Shown in pieces: positions 17,720 through 27,105 of a stretch of 64,000 nucleotides of DNA. The notes beneath the pieces were generated by a model. It had not been told where the DNA came from, made no database searches, and was given only the letters and a program-made list of their open reading frames with translations. A program made the translations under genes and the position numbers. The stretch lies in assembly GCF_018449545.1 (NCBI RefSeq), contig NZ_JAAVUR010000001.1, forward strand, positions 62,001 through 126,000, read 5' to 3'. The stretch comes from Granulicella sp. dw_53. GTDB lineage: Bacteria > Acidobacteriota > Terriglobia > Terriglobales > Acidobacteriaceae. How positions within the stretch are numbered: position 1 is the stretch's first letter; each line of letters opens with the position of its first letter.

Positions 17720-20069
17720 GCAATACAAACATACGCCGTGGTTCGCCAAGGCCGGAGCTGCGTGCAGCATCGTTCCGATTTCGCGCTTCGTTGGCCCGAA
17801 TGTCTTTGCGCTCAAGGGCGGCGGCTCTGGATGCCTGTTTTCACTGACCGGCATTGACGAAGAAGGGCTGACCGATCAGGAACTCGATGCGCGAATGCGG
17901 TCGATTGAAGGCGCATTGCGTGGACTGCCTGAAGGCTCCTGCCTGTACCAGTACGCCCGCGTTCTGTCAGGTTTTGAACTACCCCGTCAGAACAAATATA
18001 CGAATCCCGCCACGCAGGTCTTCGTAGACGACCGCCTAGCGTTCCTTGAGAAGACGGCAGCGTTCCGCCGCATTGATCTTCATTGGTGCCTCACGCTGGA
18101 GCCGTCCAAGGCGAAAGCGTTTGAGCGTCAGCCACAGGAGAACGCCGCCGACACGTCGCGCATGTTGGCCGAACTTCAGAAGACGGCGACCATCCTTGAA
18201 AGCCATCTCGGCAGCACTCTTGGATTGCGGTTGCTCCCGAAGAATGATGTCTTTCAGTTCTTCAGCTATCTGTTCAACCTTGAAGATTGGGCCAGTGCTG
18301 ACCAGCTCCGCAGCGATACCGGCGTAGACCGGCAGATCGTGAAGAACCCGGTTGCGTGGCACAGCGATTACCTGAAAGTCGGCAAGCGCCATGTGCAGAT
18401 GTTCTCCCTGAAGACGACGCCCGAAGCATCGAGGCCGTGCCAGTTCTCCAGCCTGCTCACACTCGATTGCGATAGTGTCCTGTGCTCGACATGGCGCGTG
18501 AAGTCCACCACCGAGGCCCGTAGCGAGATCGACGCTCAGGAGAAGTTCATCTCGTTTTTCAAGGTCGGTGTACTGACTCGCGTGATGAGCGGGCGCGATA
18601 CGGCCTCACTCGAAACAGGAGCCGGAGCGAAGGCCGCCAACAGCAATGTTGATGACTTGAGCCAGGTCATCCGCGAGTTGGATAAGAAAGCGCAGGGCGA
18701 ATACTCGCTCCGCTTGCTGCTGGCGGCACGCAGCGCGGAGCAGCTACGCGATACCGTTCCCGCCGTGCATCGGATCTTCGTCGATGCACGCGCTCAGGTG
18801 ATGGAGGAGACGCTTGGCAATCTCTCTGCCTTTTACGCGATGTTCCCCGGTAATCAAAAGTTCAACGTTTTCCCGCTGTGGCTTGCGGAAGATCATCATG
18901 CGCGACTCTCCTCTGTCTTCGCGCCGCACATCGGCCACACTCACTCAGAAGACCTCGATTCGGAGTACCTGAATATCTTCGAGACCCGTACCCGGACACC
19001 GTTCTTTCAGGATGTGTATGTGGATGGCGTACGCGTCATGCTTATCATCGGTCCGACCGGGACCGGGAAGTCGGTTCACGGGAACCAGATCATCGCCCTT
19101 GAGCAGAAATACGGCGGTTTTACCTACATTTTCGACATCGGCGGCAGCTACGAGAGCGTTGTCGAATTATACGGCGGGCGGGTTGACCGCGTTGGAAAAG
19201 ACGGCCCGCGCGTCAATCCCTTTGCTCTGGAGCCAACTGAGAGCAATATCAAGTTCCTGTATTCCTTCGTGAAGCTCCTGCTCACCAATGGCGGCGCGGA
19301 ACTGGAGCCCGAAGACGACGACGTGATCCATAAGGCCGTGCAGGATATGTACCTGCTCGACCCGGAGAACCGGCGTCTATCCAATCTCTTCCTGCCAAAG
19401 AAGCTCGACCGCTACATGTCGAAGTGGGTTGGCAAAGGCATTTATAACGCTGTCTTCGACAACGTAGAAGACAGCCTTTCGCTGTCGCGCCTGCAATGTT
19501 TCGACTTCCAAGGTGTGAACAACGAGCAGTACGCCGACCTCATCGAGCCGCTGATGGTGTGGCTCCTCCGGCGTATCAACGATGTTCTCTACAACCCCGC
19601 CAATCTTGGTGTACCCAAGCACATCCTCATCGAAGAAATCTTTTCCTCCATGAAGAACAAGCAGTTGTTAGACGGGGCTCTCGCTTCCATCAAGACCGTG
19701 CGCAAAAATCTTGGCGGCGTCACCATGATTGGGCAATCGGCGGATGACCTAGGCGCGAACGCTGACAGCATCGTGAACTCCTGCACGTCATTCCTGTTCC
19801 TGAAAGACGCGACGTTCAATCGGAAGCGGTACGCCGAACTGTTCAAAATGACGGAACAGCAGCTCGCTCTCTTCGAGAGCTTGCAGGACCGTGAAGGTCT
19901 CTACATGCGTCGCGACGGCCTTACCAAAGTCGTCACGCTCAATCTCGACAGCCGCAGCTATGCGACGTTCTCCACCAAACCCAAGGATCGGGTACGCCGG
20001 TCGAAACTCATCGCCAAATATGGACTCACCGAGGGCATCACGCGTTTCGCCCAGGGTGAGCCCGCCTAA
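17700..20069 (+). CDS. virB4: Type IV secretion ATPase VirB4/TrbE
   Basis: This 789-residue protein is the large ATPase of the conjugation channel. Walker A is IGPTGTGKS near residue 450, Walker B is HILIEEIFSS near residue 642, and the GVTMIGQSADDL segment follows. The N-terminal 400 residues form the CagE/TrbE/VirB family domain. It powers substrate transfer and pilus biogenesis at the inner membrane. The gene overlaps virB3 by 20 bases and is followed after 17 bases by virB9. Length and motifs are complete. Confidence 0.95.
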   Translation: MTRANTEQYKHTPWFAKAGAACSIVPISRFVGPNVFALKGGGSGCLFSLTGIDEEGLTDQELDARMRSIEGALRGLPEGSCLYQYARVLSGFELPRQNKYTNPATQVFVDDRLAFLEKTAAFRRIDLHWCLTLEPSKAKAFERQPQENAADTSRMLAELQKTATILESHLGSTLGLRLLPKNDVFQFFSYLFNLEDWASADQLRSDTGVDRQIVKNPVAWHSDYLKVGKRHVQMFSLKTTPEASRPCQFSSLLTLDCDSVLCSTWRVKSTTEARSEIDAQEKFISFFKVGVLTRVMSGRDTASLETGAGAKAANSNVDDLSQVIRELDKKAQGEYSLRLLLAARSAEQLRDTVPAVHRIFVDARAQVMEETLGNLSAFYAMFPGNQKFNVFPLWLAEDHHARLSSVFAPHIGHTHSEDLDSEYLNIFETRTRTPFFQDVYVDGVRVMLIIGPTGTGKSVHGNQIIALEQKYGGFTYIFDIGGSYESVVELYGGRVDRVGKDGPRVNPFALEPTESNIKFLYSFVKLLLTNGGAELEPEDDDVIHKAVQDMYLLDPENRRLSNLFLPKKLDRYMSKWVGKGIYNAVFDNVEDSLSLSRLQCFDFQGVNNEQYADLIEPLMVWLLRRINDVLYNPANLGVPKHILIEEIFSSMKNKQLLDGALASIKTVRKNLGGVTMIGQSADDLGANADSIVNSCTSFLFLKDATFNRKRYAELFKMTEQQLALFESLQDREGLYMRRDGLTKVVTLNLDSRSYATFSTKPKDRVRRSKLIAKYGLTEGITRFAQGEPA

Positions 20070-20086
20070 CCGAAAGGACCAGAGCA

Positions 20087-20932
20087 ATGAAACCGCCCAT
20101 CCCCATCATCGTTACCGTTGGTCTTGCGTTGACCGCAAGCATTGCCTCTGCGTCCGGCCCAACGACACCCGAGCAAAAGCACCTTCAGCCGAACGCGCCG
20201 CGCACCATCACCGTGTCCGAAACGGACACGCCGCCTGTGGTTCGCGCTGGCCTGTTGCAATCGACGCTCATTCTGCTTCCAGATCAGGAGAAAGTTGCGA
20301 ACGTCTTTGCTGGGGACACCGTGGATTGGGTGTTCGATGGCGGCCACGTCGCCAGCCGCTTCATCAGCATCAAGCCGAAAGTCGCGGGTGGTACGACGGA
20401 CGTTCACATCGTCTCCGATCACGGCAACGAATACACCTTGCAGTTGCGGGAAGTCTCCGGTGAGGATGATCCCCACTTCGACTCTAAAATCTTTATCGCT
20501 CCCGGCGACAAAGCTGCAAAGGACAGACTGATTGAGATGCCCGTCTTCGTTCCGGCCGCCGAGCTGGACAAAGTGAAGCAGGAAGCGGCAGTAGCGCAAG
20601 CGGCGCAGGCCGCAACGCTGAAGGCTGAAAAGACGCAGGAAGAGGCGTATCGCAGTCAGTATCCCGGCTCGCTCCACTTCGACTACACATGGGACAAGTC
20701 GAAGGGCAAGGAGCTCGGCTTGCAGGCGATCTGGCGCGATGACAAGTTCACTTATCTTCGCGGCCAATTTCAGGAGACGCCTGCTCTCTACGAAGTGAAG
20801 GACAAGAAACCATCTCTCATCAACTTTGATTTTGCGAATGGTCTCTATACCGTTCCGAAGCAGTTGGACAACGGCTACCTGGCCATCGGTAAACAGAAGG
20901 TCGAATTTCACCGCGCAGCGGAAGTGAGGTAG
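20087..20932 (+). CDS. virB9: Outer-membrane core component VirB9/TrbG
   Basis: This 281-residue protein has an N-terminal signal peptide (MKPPIPIIVTVGLALTASIA). It has the two VirB9/CagX parts: an N-terminal beta domain (TVDWVFDGGHVASRF, TTDVHIVSDHGNEYTLQL) and a C-terminal domain (FDYTWDKSKGK, AIWRDDKFTYLRG) that binds VirB7 in model systems. An Ala/Glu/Lys-rich linker lies near residues 165-190. It builds the periplasmic and outer-membrane ring of the channel. It follows virB4 with an AAAGGACC ribosome site. Confidence 0.92.
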   Translation: MKPPIPIIVTVGLALTASIASASGPTTPEQKHLQPNAPRTITVSETDTPPVVRAGLLQSTLILLPDQEKVANVFAGDTVDWVFDGGHVASRFISIKPKVAGGTTDVHIVSDHGNEYTLQLREVSGEDDPHFDSKIFIAPGDKAAKDRLIEMPVFVPAAELDKVKQEAAVAQAAQAATLKAEKTQEEAYRSQYPGSLHFDYTWDKSKGKELGLQAIWRDDKFTYLRGQFQETPALYEVKDKKPSLINFDFANGLYTVPKQLDNGYLAIGKQKVEFHRAAEVR

Positions 20933-20934
20933 CC

Positions 20935-22194
20935 ATGTCGGAGCCCAATCAGAACATCCCTGCAACCGTGCCCGACCAGCCGGAAGCAAAGACTCCAGTA
21001 CGGAAGAGTATGCCGGTCGTCATCGCCCTGGTCGTCATCATCGGGCTTATCGGCATCGCTAATCTCTCCAGTCTGTTGAGTGGGAGCAAGAAGAATGCTC
21101 CGGCCAGCGCAATGCCCATGCGTCCGGCAGCGCCGAACGCCCAGCAGGTGAACAGCTTTGAGTCGCAACAGCAGTTGCAGGCCCAGCGAGACGCCGAAGC
21201 GCGGCAGCACCAGCAGGAACTTAACGCCGCGCTCCAGCAGCTACAGCAGACCGAGGGCGCTCCCGGCCCGGAGGCCGCAGGCGCCCCTCCCATGACCGCC
21301 GCGCAGCGTTCCGCGATCTACGGTGACAATCCGAATGCGCCCAGACGTACGTCCGAGATGTCGCAGGCCCAGGCCGAGGCCAAGCAGAAGCAGCTTGCCA
21401 AAGAGAAGCAGCAGCAGGACGCCATCAACAGCGACACCGTTGCGATTGATTTCGAGCGCAGTGCGCCCGCAGCGGGAACAACGGAGGCCGCGCAAGGGAC
21501 GGCTGCTACCGCAGCCGGCGGCGCGGCACCGGCCAAACCCGCCAATGTAGAAGCCAAAGCCGACAGCAAAGGCAATGCGATGGCCGCTTACAACTTCGAT
21601 ACCTACGATGGCCGTTTGTACCGCATCTTCGAGGGCACCGTACTTGAGGGTGTCGTCACCAATCACATTGACGGCGGGTTCAGCGGCCCGATCATGGTTT
21701 CGCTGACTACCGACCTTTACTCGCACGACCATCAGCAGCTTCTCTTGCCGCAAGGCACGCGATTGCTAGGAGATGTGCAGAGCGTCGGCAATGCACAACA
21801 GCGCAAGATGTTCGTCACCTTCCATCGTGCCATCTGTCCCGATGGCTTTTCTCTGGAGTTTGCCAAATACATCGGGCTCGATCAGATCGGAACAACCGGC
21901 CTTGCAACGAAGGTAGACCACGGCTACCTGCAAGCCTTCGCCGCCGCTGCGGCTATTGGCGGTCTGGGCGGCCTCGCGCAGATCGGTAACAACGGCAGCG
22001 TTCTTCAGCCATCGACTCAGATTCGAAATGGCATCTCCGAGCAGTCCGCCGCTGAAGGCGAGCAGGTTTTGAATCACTTCCTGAACCGGCTCCCCATCAT
22101 CACGCTCAAGGAAGGTTCCCGCGCCCGCGTGTATATCGGAACCGACCTCTTGATTCCGGCTTACGCGAAGCATCGCGTCGATCCCACATTGTAG
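20935..22194 (+). CDS. virB10: Channel core protein VirB10/TrbI
   Basis: This 419-residue protein spans both membranes in related systems. It has a short cytoplasmic N-terminus and one membrane helix near residues 24-42. A long Gln/Ala/Pro-rich periplasmic linker with coiled-coil character comes next. The conserved C-terminal beta-barrel follows (TRLLGDVQSVGNAQQRK, GLDQIGTTGL) with the hydrophobic AFAAAAAIGGLGGLAQIG antenna. The gene starts two bases after virB9. Confidence 0.93.
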   Translation: MSEPNQNIPATVPDQPEAKTPVRKSMPVVIALVVIIGLIGIANLSSLLSGSKKNAPASAMPMRPAAPNAQQVNSFESQQQLQAQRDAEARQHQQELNAALQQLQQTEGAPGPEAAGAPPMTAAQRSAIYGDNPNAPRRTSEMSQAQAEAKQKQLAKEKQQQDAINSDTVAIDFERSAPAAGTTEAAQGTAATAAGGAAPAKPANVEAKADSKGNAMAAYNFDTYDGRLYRIFEGTVLEGVVTNHIDGGFSGPIMVSLTTDLYSHDHQQLLLPQGTRLLGDVQSVGNAQQRKMFVTFHRAICPDGFSLEFAKYIGLDQIGTTGLATKVDHGYLQAFAAAAAIGGLGGLAQIGNNGSVLQPSTQIRNGISEQSAAEGEQVLNHFLNRLPIITLKEGSRARVYIGTDLLIPAYAKHRVDPTL

Positions 22195-22208
22195 AGAGGA
22201 GCACCGCA

Positions 22209-22442
22209 ATGAATGACCGTTACGAACATCTCCTTCGCAAGTCTCGTGATGCCAAGCGCGGAGGACGCGAAGCATGGACTGTGCAGTCCACCGGCGAAAA
22301 GCTCGCCGTGGCGCTTGTCCTCAATCGTGCCGATTGGCTTGCAGAGGATCAGTACACGATCGCCGAGGCCATCGAACGCAGCGGACAGGAATGGGTAGCG
22401 ATCATCCCGCAGATAGCGCGGCAGCTTGCGGAGGAGGAATGA
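22209..22442 (+). CDS. Small protein inside the transfer operon, unknown
   Basis: This 77-residue soluble protein begins behind GAGAGGAGC. It is charged, and its C-terminal helix (AQ-LAEEE) ends in an ATGA overlap with the next gene. No family is recognised. Its place between virB10 and virB5 suggests an accessory role in transfer. Confidence 0.7.
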   Translation: MNDRYEHLLRKSRDAKRGGREAWTVQSTGEKLAVALVLNRADWLAEDQYTIAEAIERSGQEWVAIIPQIARQLAEEE

Positions 22443-22654
22443 CAATCAGGCAGACGACTACTCTCCATCGGAGCTATCAGGTGTCAGGAATCATTGCCGC
22501 GATCTTGCTTGCTCTCCTGCTCCTTGGGACAGAGACCGGACGGAATGCTCTCGCATGGGTGTACCTCCAGTCCACCGATGCGATTTCACGCGCAACACAT
22601 ATCCACGAGTTTTCCCTGGACAGGTGGGACCCGACCTGCCCGCAATGCATGTAA
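22439..22654 (+). CDS. Small single-span membrane protein in transfer operon
   Basis: This 71-residue protein starts at the ATG overlapping the previous stop (ATGA). One membrane helix (GIIAAILLALLLLGTE) is followed by a tail ending in a CPQC pair. The CxxC after a membrane segment could bind metal or form a disulfide in the periplasm. It is not a recognisable VirB7, because no lipobox is present. Confidence 0.65.
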   Translation: MTIRQTTTLHRSYQVSGIIAAILLALLLLGTETGRNALAWVYLQSTDAISRATHIHEFSLDRWDPTCPQCM

Positions 22655-22678
22655 TCCAACCCAACCGCAGGAGGCTCT

Positions 22679-23467
22679 ATGAAGATCACACTGACTAACC
22701 GCCGCAAGTGGCTCCTCGGGGCAGGCGCAGCGGTGCTACTCACGGCCACGCCCAGCTTCGCCCTGTTCGGCTTCGGCGATATCGTCTTCGACCCGACCAG
22801 CTACGCCAGTCTCGTATCCCAGCTCACCACGCTGGAATCGCAGTACAACATGCTGAAAAACAACATCACGCATTTCTCCGCAAAGCAGCAGTGGCAGACG
22901 ACGCTCCATGCTCTCGAAAACGTGAACGTCGCCAATATGTTCGGTGAGACGGCAGGTATGAGCATAGCGCTCAACACCAACTCCCCGTCTACATCGAGCA
23001 CAGCATGGAAGGCGGCCACGGTCACGATGAATGGCAGTGCGTCGTCCTACCTTGCCGGTCAATCTCTCGGTAGCTCCCGTACGTCGCAGCTCGCCATGAT
23101 CGAGACCGCCGACTCAGTATCTCCCGACTGCCTGACGGCTGTGGGTCAGTACCGTGCCTCCAGAAGCCAAAACAACACGGCTAACAACTCGTTGCTCTCG
23201 CAGCAGTTCGACGGCTCAGACAGTACCAACAGCGAAGTCCAGCAACTCAATCTCCTCAACGCATCGGAGGCGCAGAGGTTGAGCGAGATGCAATCGCAAG
23301 GCACGCTCCATGCCTGCCTCGCTTCGCAGATGACGGTCGCCAACATGGAACGTCGCAACGCCCACGTTGAAGACCTCAACACCGCAGTGTTCGTGCAGCA
23401 ACAGCGTTCCGCCAACGACACGAGCGCCGCCAACGAATCGAGTACCTGGCAGACCTACCTTCCCTAG
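22679..23467 (+). CDS. virB5: VirB5/TrbJ-like pilus-associated protein
   Basis: This 262-residue exported protein has a signal peptide (RKWLLGAGAAVLLTATPSFA) and the TrbJ hallmark VFDPTSYASLVSQLTTLESQ directly after it. A long helical region follows. TrbJ/VirB5 proteins sit at the pilus tip or in the periplasm and help pilus assembly and recipient contact. It lies after the two small genes and before a TrbK-like small gene, matching trb gene order. The middle is Ser/Asn-rich and poorly conserved. Confidence 0.8.
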   Translation: MKITLTNRRKWLLGAGAAVLLTATPSFALFGFGDIVFDPTSYASLVSQLTTLESQYNMLKNNITHFSAKQQWQTTLHALENVNVANMFGETAGMSIALNTNSPSTSSTAWKAATVTMNGSASSYLAGQSLGSSRTSQLAMIETADSVSPDCLTAVGQYRASRSQNNTANNSLLSQQFDGSDSTNSEVQQLNLLNASEAQRLSEMQSQGTLHACLASQMTVANMERRNAHVEDLNTAVFVQQQRSANDTSAANESSTWQTYLP

Positions 23468-23478
23468 TCGGAGACCCG

Positions 23479-23748
23479 ATGCTGAAAGCGATCAACACGA
23501 AAATACTGCTTGCCATCCTCGCGGCGTTGACCGCGATAGGCGGCGCATTGACCTACCAGCGGCATGAGGCGGCGAAAGCCGCCGCTGCCGCCGCAAAAGC
23601 AGCCGTCATCCTTCAGCAACAGCAGAAGGAGGCCGAAGATCAGCGCCAGCGTGACGAGGCATTTCGGCAGCGTGTAGAGGCGGACAAGAAGAAGCACAAT
23701 TCCGCCGCTGCACACGAAGGTAAGACATGGCAGAAGTACATCCCCTAA
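23479..23748 (+). CDS. Small helical membrane-anchored protein, TrbK position
   Basis: This 89-residue protein has an N-terminal membrane segment (ILLAILAALTAIGGALTY), then a strongly charged Ala/Lys/Gln/Glu coiled coil. It occupies the place of the entry-exclusion gene trbK between trbJ and trbL. It lacks the lipobox of classic TrbK, so an exclusion role is only inferred from position. Confidence 0.65.
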   Translation: MLKAINTKILLAILAALTAIGGALTYQRHEAAKAAAAAAKAAVILQQQQKEAEDQRQRDEAFRQRVEADKKKHNSAAAHEGKTWQKYIP

Positions 23749-23772
23749 ACCTCACCTGAGAGAGTGTGCGAT

Positions 23773-24690
23773 ATGGTTTCCCTAGCATTGTTGGCACAAG
23801 CATTACCGAGCGCAAGTTCTGGCGTCGATTGGCTGTATCAGTTCACCAATAATCTGACCAATCTCACCACGCAGAACGGTGGCGCGTTGACCCAGCTTGG
23901 ACTTACGGAGCTTAGCTGTATCGCACTCTTCACCCTCATCAGCATGGTCATCAATTGGAACACCACGAGCATGACACTGCGCTTCCATGCTCAGCCGGTT
24001 CATGCAGGCGATCTAGTCAATTTCTTGCTCAGACTCATCCTTTGCTGCCTGCTCGAAAGCTATTGGGTGAACCCATTCCCAGGAGCGAGCTTCGGTATCA
24101 ATCACTTCTTTTCCTACATCGCGCAGGCGATGGTCGCGGCGTTCGATCAGAACTCGCTCGATAGCCTTCTCCAGCTTTTCAAGACCGCTGGCGACAATAC
24201 CGCGATGCCGTCTCTCATGGCTCCCGTTCAGATCCTTTGCTACTTCGTTGTGCAGGCTTTGTTGGGCATAGCGTCGGCCATCCTCTTCGTCATCAATTGC
24301 AGCGCGTTCATCTTGTACGGTGTGACGGCTTTGTTCGGACCTATCTTCGTACCGCTGCTGATGACAAAGACGTTTCGAGCGAAGTTCTTTCACTTCCTTG
24401 ACGTGCTTATTAGCTTCGCCATGATTCGGGCTGTAGCCGCCGCATTCATATTCGTTTGGGGCGGCTTTATGAACGCCTTTATCCAGCAGACGTTCAATGG
24501 AAATTACTCAATGGAGATGTGGCTTGCCAATCTCATTCCGTGCATCATGGTATTTGTCGCATTCATCGTGAACATGCTTTTTATTCCGAGCATGACCCAA
24601 GCGATCTTCGGTGGAGCGGCGGGAATGGCTGAAAGCATCACGAAGGTTGCTGGCACGGCTGCATCGCTAGGAATGTCAGGAGGAGGATAA
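23773..24690 (+). CDS. virB6: Polytopic inner-membrane protein VirB6/TrbL
   Basis: This protein of about 305 residues has at least five hydrophobic helices (for example LSCIALFTLISMVI, ILCYFVVQALLGIASAILFVI and CIMVFVAFIVNMLFI) and the Gly-rich C-terminus usual for TrbL/VirB6. It forms part of the inner-membrane channel that contacts the DNA substrate. The ATG at 23,773 has GAGAGAG seven bases upstream, so it is preferred to the GTG nine bases earlier. It is followed by a small membrane protein gene after five bases. Confidence 0.85.
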   Translation: MVSLALLAQALPSASSGVDWLYQFTNNLTNLTTQNGGALTQLGLTELSCIALFTLISMVINWNTTSMTLRFHAQPVHAGDLVNFLLRLILCCLLESYWVNPFPGASFGINHFFSYIAQAMVAAFDQNSLDSLLQLFKTAGDNTAMPSLMAPVQILCYFVVQALLGIASAILFVINCSAFILYGVTALFGPIFVPLLMTKTFRAKFFHFLDVLISFAMIRAVAAAFIFVWGGFMNAFIQQTFNGNYSMEMWLANLIPCIMVFVAFIVNMLFIPSMTQAIFGGAAGMAESITKVAGTAASLGMSGGG

Positions 24691-24695
24691 GGCCC

Positions 24696-24878
24696 ATGTT
24701 CGACTACGTACTAAAAGTCGCATTTGTTCGTCGCATATTGCGGTTGCGGATCGTCAGGTTGGCGATTGTCCTTATCCTTCTAGGTTCTGTAGTGGCCGGA
24801 GCTATCTACACCTATGTGATCTTCCAAGCGGTTGAGCAAAGGAGCCATTCCCATGTCCACACACACGGCAGTTCATGA
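24696..24878 (+). CDS. Small membrane protein between virB6 and virB8
   Basis: This 60-residue protein has one membrane helix (LAIVLILLGSVVAGAIYTYVI) and a His-rich tail. It starts behind AGGAGG and overlaps virB8 by 26 bases in another frame. No family is recognised. The strong ribosome site and tight packing argue that it is translated. Confidence 0.65.
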   Translation: MFDYVLKVAFVRRILRLRIVRLAIVLILLGSVVAGAIYTYVIFQAVEQRSHSHVHTHGSS

Positions 24879-25659
24879 GCAATACGTAACGTCAGAGCAG
24901 GCATTGCTCGCAGACCACATCGGCAACGAGGTCTATGCCTCTCACTATGCCGAGCGAAAAGCATACCGCCTCATTCTCGGTTGTGGGACGGTTCTACTCT
25001 GCGGGTCTATGTGGCTCAACTGGTCCCTGGCGCATCGGCCCGTTGTCAATCGTTACGTTCGCATCGACGAAATGGGACGCGCTCAGGCGATCCAATACAG
25101 CGATTTGAGCTATAGTCCGCGTGAGGGCGAAGTACGCACATACCTAATGGATTGGGCGAACTATCGCTACACCATCAACCGCGACACCATTGGGAAGAAA
25201 TACTCGCTCAATTACTACTTCATGGGGCAAGCGCTCGCCTCACAGTTGATGCTGGAAGACAACCAGAACCACCTCGTTTCTCAAGTAGTGGCAGGCCAGA
25301 TCGAACAGAGCGATGTGGATGTGAAGAACGTCACCATCACGTCCATGTCCCAGGAGACGGTACAAGGTGCGACAATCGCCCGTGGTACGGCGCTTGTCGC
25401 GATCGACAAGCTCTACTCTCCAAGCCACTCGCGTGAGCCACGCACGGAGCATTGGCTCCTGAGTGTGACCTACTACCTGAATCCCAAGCAGGTAAGCGAC
25501 CAGGCGAAGATTTACCCGCAATACCAGTTCATCAATCCGCTTGGATTGACCATCACTGAGTTTCATGAAAACCGGGTGTCCGTCGATCCCATTGCACCCG
25601 GAACGGCGGCCACAACTCCGTCAGCAATAGCACAGCCGAACGCTGGAGTTTCCCGGTGA
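24853..25659 (+). CDS. virB8: Type IV secretion protein VirB8/TrbF
   Basis: This 268-residue bitopic protein has a cytoplasmic N-terminus and one helix near residues 37-55 (LILGCGTVLLCGSMWLNW). Its periplasmic domain has the VirB8/TrbF pattern (RYVRIDEMGRAQAI, MDWANYRYTINRDT, LLSVTYYLNPKQV). It nucleates assembly of the channel. The ATG at 24,853 follows AAAGGAG and is preferred to the in-frame upstream TTG. It ends in a GTGA overlap with virB11. Confidence 0.88.
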   Translation: MSTHTAVHEQYVTSEQALLADHIGNEVYASHYAERKAYRLILGCGTVLLCGSMWLNWSLAHRPVVNRYVRIDEMGRAQAIQYSDLSYSPREGEVRTYLMDWANYRYTINRDTIGKKYSLNYYFMGQALASQLMLEDNQNHLVSQVVAGQIEQSDVDVKNVTITSMSQETVQGATIARGTALVAIDKLYSPSHSREPRTEHWLLSVTYYLNPKQVSDQAKIYPQYQFINPLGLTITEFHENRVSVDPIAPGTAATTPSAIAQPNAGVSR

Positions 25660-26636
25660 GCTACGAGCTGATACTGCCATTCTTTCCGCCAGAGTTGCGT
25701 GAGCTTCTGCTGGACCCGTCCATCTCAGACCTGATGATTAATGGCACTACGGGCGTCTACGCAGATCGTGGTGGGGTTGTGCAGCATATCCCGCTCACAG
25801 CCCCATACACGAACGACCGGCTTCAGGCAGCGATAGAGCGTGTTGCCCGCATCCTCGGGCAAGACCTCACGACACAGAATCCCATCCTCAACACACGCTT
25901 GCCGGACGGCTCGCGTGTGGCGGTTGTCGGGCCACCCTCGTCCATCAATGGCCCTACCCTCACCATCCGCAAGTTCAACCGCTGGTATAGCTCCGATGAG
26001 CTGATTGCATCGGGTAGTATGCCGTCGCATGTTCGGGATACTGTCGTGCGCCTAATCGGGGACAGAAAGAACGGGATTATCAGCGGTGGAACCGGCAGTG
26101 GGAAGACAACTCTGATGAAGGCGTTCCTAGACCACGTTCCTGAGTACGAACGCTTGCTCATCATCGAGCAGCCCGCCGAGCTAAAGGTATCCCATCCCAA
26201 CGCGGTTCGTTGGGAGGCTGTAGAGGAAATCCCGGGTCAGGTTGCCATCACGCCGAGCGAGCTTCTGGCCGCCGCGCTCCGCCATCGTCCAGACCGGATC
26301 ATCATGGGCGAGATTCGCAACGAGTGCGGCTACGACCTCTTGCAAGCCATGAACACAGGGCATGGCGGTACGCTCTCTACCATTCATGCAAAGTCGGCGC
26401 TCGACGCTCTAAATCGCCTCTCCAATCTAGCCCTGAGTGCCAGGCCCAATCTTAACCACGCATTCATGCGTTCGGAGACGGCGGAAGCCATCGACTTTGT
26501 TCTGTACTGTGAGCGCGATCATACGGGCCGACGCCGGGTGCGCGAGTTGATTGCCGTCAACGGCTACAGCCATGCCGAGCAGTGCTTCCTTACGGAAGAC
26601 ATCTATCGAGCTTCCACGACGGCAAGCGCGGCATAA
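25656..26636 (+). CDS. virB11: Secretion traffic ATPase VirB11/TrbB
   Basis: This 326-residue hexameric ATPase has Walker A GGTGSGKTT at about residue 146, an Asp box (ERLLIIEQPAEL), Walker B-type RPDRIIMGEIRNE, and the His box GHGGTLSTIHA. These are the full set of GspE/VirB11 motifs. It sits on the cytoplasmic side and switches the machine between pilus building and DNA transfer. It starts with GTG overlapping the virB8 stop and closes the transfer operon. Confidence 0.95.
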   Translation: MSYELILPFFPPELRELLLDPSISDLMINGTTGVYADRGGVVQHIPLTAPYTNDRLQAAIERVARILGQDLTTQNPILNTRLPDGSRVAVVGPPSSINGPTLTIRKFNRWYSSDELIASGSMPSHVRDTVVRLIGDRKNGIISGGTGSGKTTLMKAFLDHVPEYERLLIIEQPAELKVSHPNAVRWEAVEEIPGQVAITPSELLAAALRHRPDRIIMGEIRNECGYDLLQAMNTGHGGTLSTIHAKSALDALNRLSNLALSARPNLNHAFMRSETAEAIDFVLYCERDHTGRRRVRELIAVNGYSHAEQCFLTEDIYRASTTASAA

Positions 26637-27105
26637 GTCAAGGACGGAAACCCGAATCGGAGCCTACCGGCATGAAAGACCTTCTTGAGCATGATGTAGC
26701 GAATACGCCTCGCCTCTGGCATGTGCTCTTGAGCGTGGCCGCTCCGAACTTCAAGACGAGCGAATCGGGACGCAAGACGCGCCTCTTTGTACGGAGGTCA
26801 GGCAGAGACGTGGTTCTGGTTTGCCGGTGGATAGCGTCGTCAGGAAGCAGAGGGTGTGCGTGGTTCTGGAGTGTGTCTCCCAAGTTCCATTCCGTCCATG
26901 TTCGGTCACTGCTTCGGGGCCTATGCGACGCCCGGCGGCAGGCTCGCTCTTCTGCTTTGCTACGCACCCTCCGGGTTACGGTTTCCATCTTCGACGGACC
27001 CACCGTAAATGCAGAGCTTCGGCCTTGGGAGTCGCGCCCCACTCGCTTGGCTTCGCCCGGTATGACCCGAACAAAGTTCGGGAATTCAAAAACGGAGACA
27101 CCACC
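26637..27105 (+). promoter_or_regulatory. Long non-coding leader before ssb
   Basis: These 469 bases show no gene with coding character. Open frames here are shadows or run-ins to ssb. A perfect hairpin (CCCGAAC-AAA-GTTCGGG) lies at 27,066-27,082, 24 bases before the ssb start. Another GC-rich leader with hairpins precedes ardC at 51,577. Such leaders before early-entry genes could act as promoters or structured RNA. This is an inference from position. Confidence 0.45.

Noticed and set aside
27066..27082. Possible LexA box (GAAC-N3-GTTC) before ssb
   Set aside because: The Gram-positive-type LexA box has four bases between the half sites. Here there are three, and no matching site was found before imuA.
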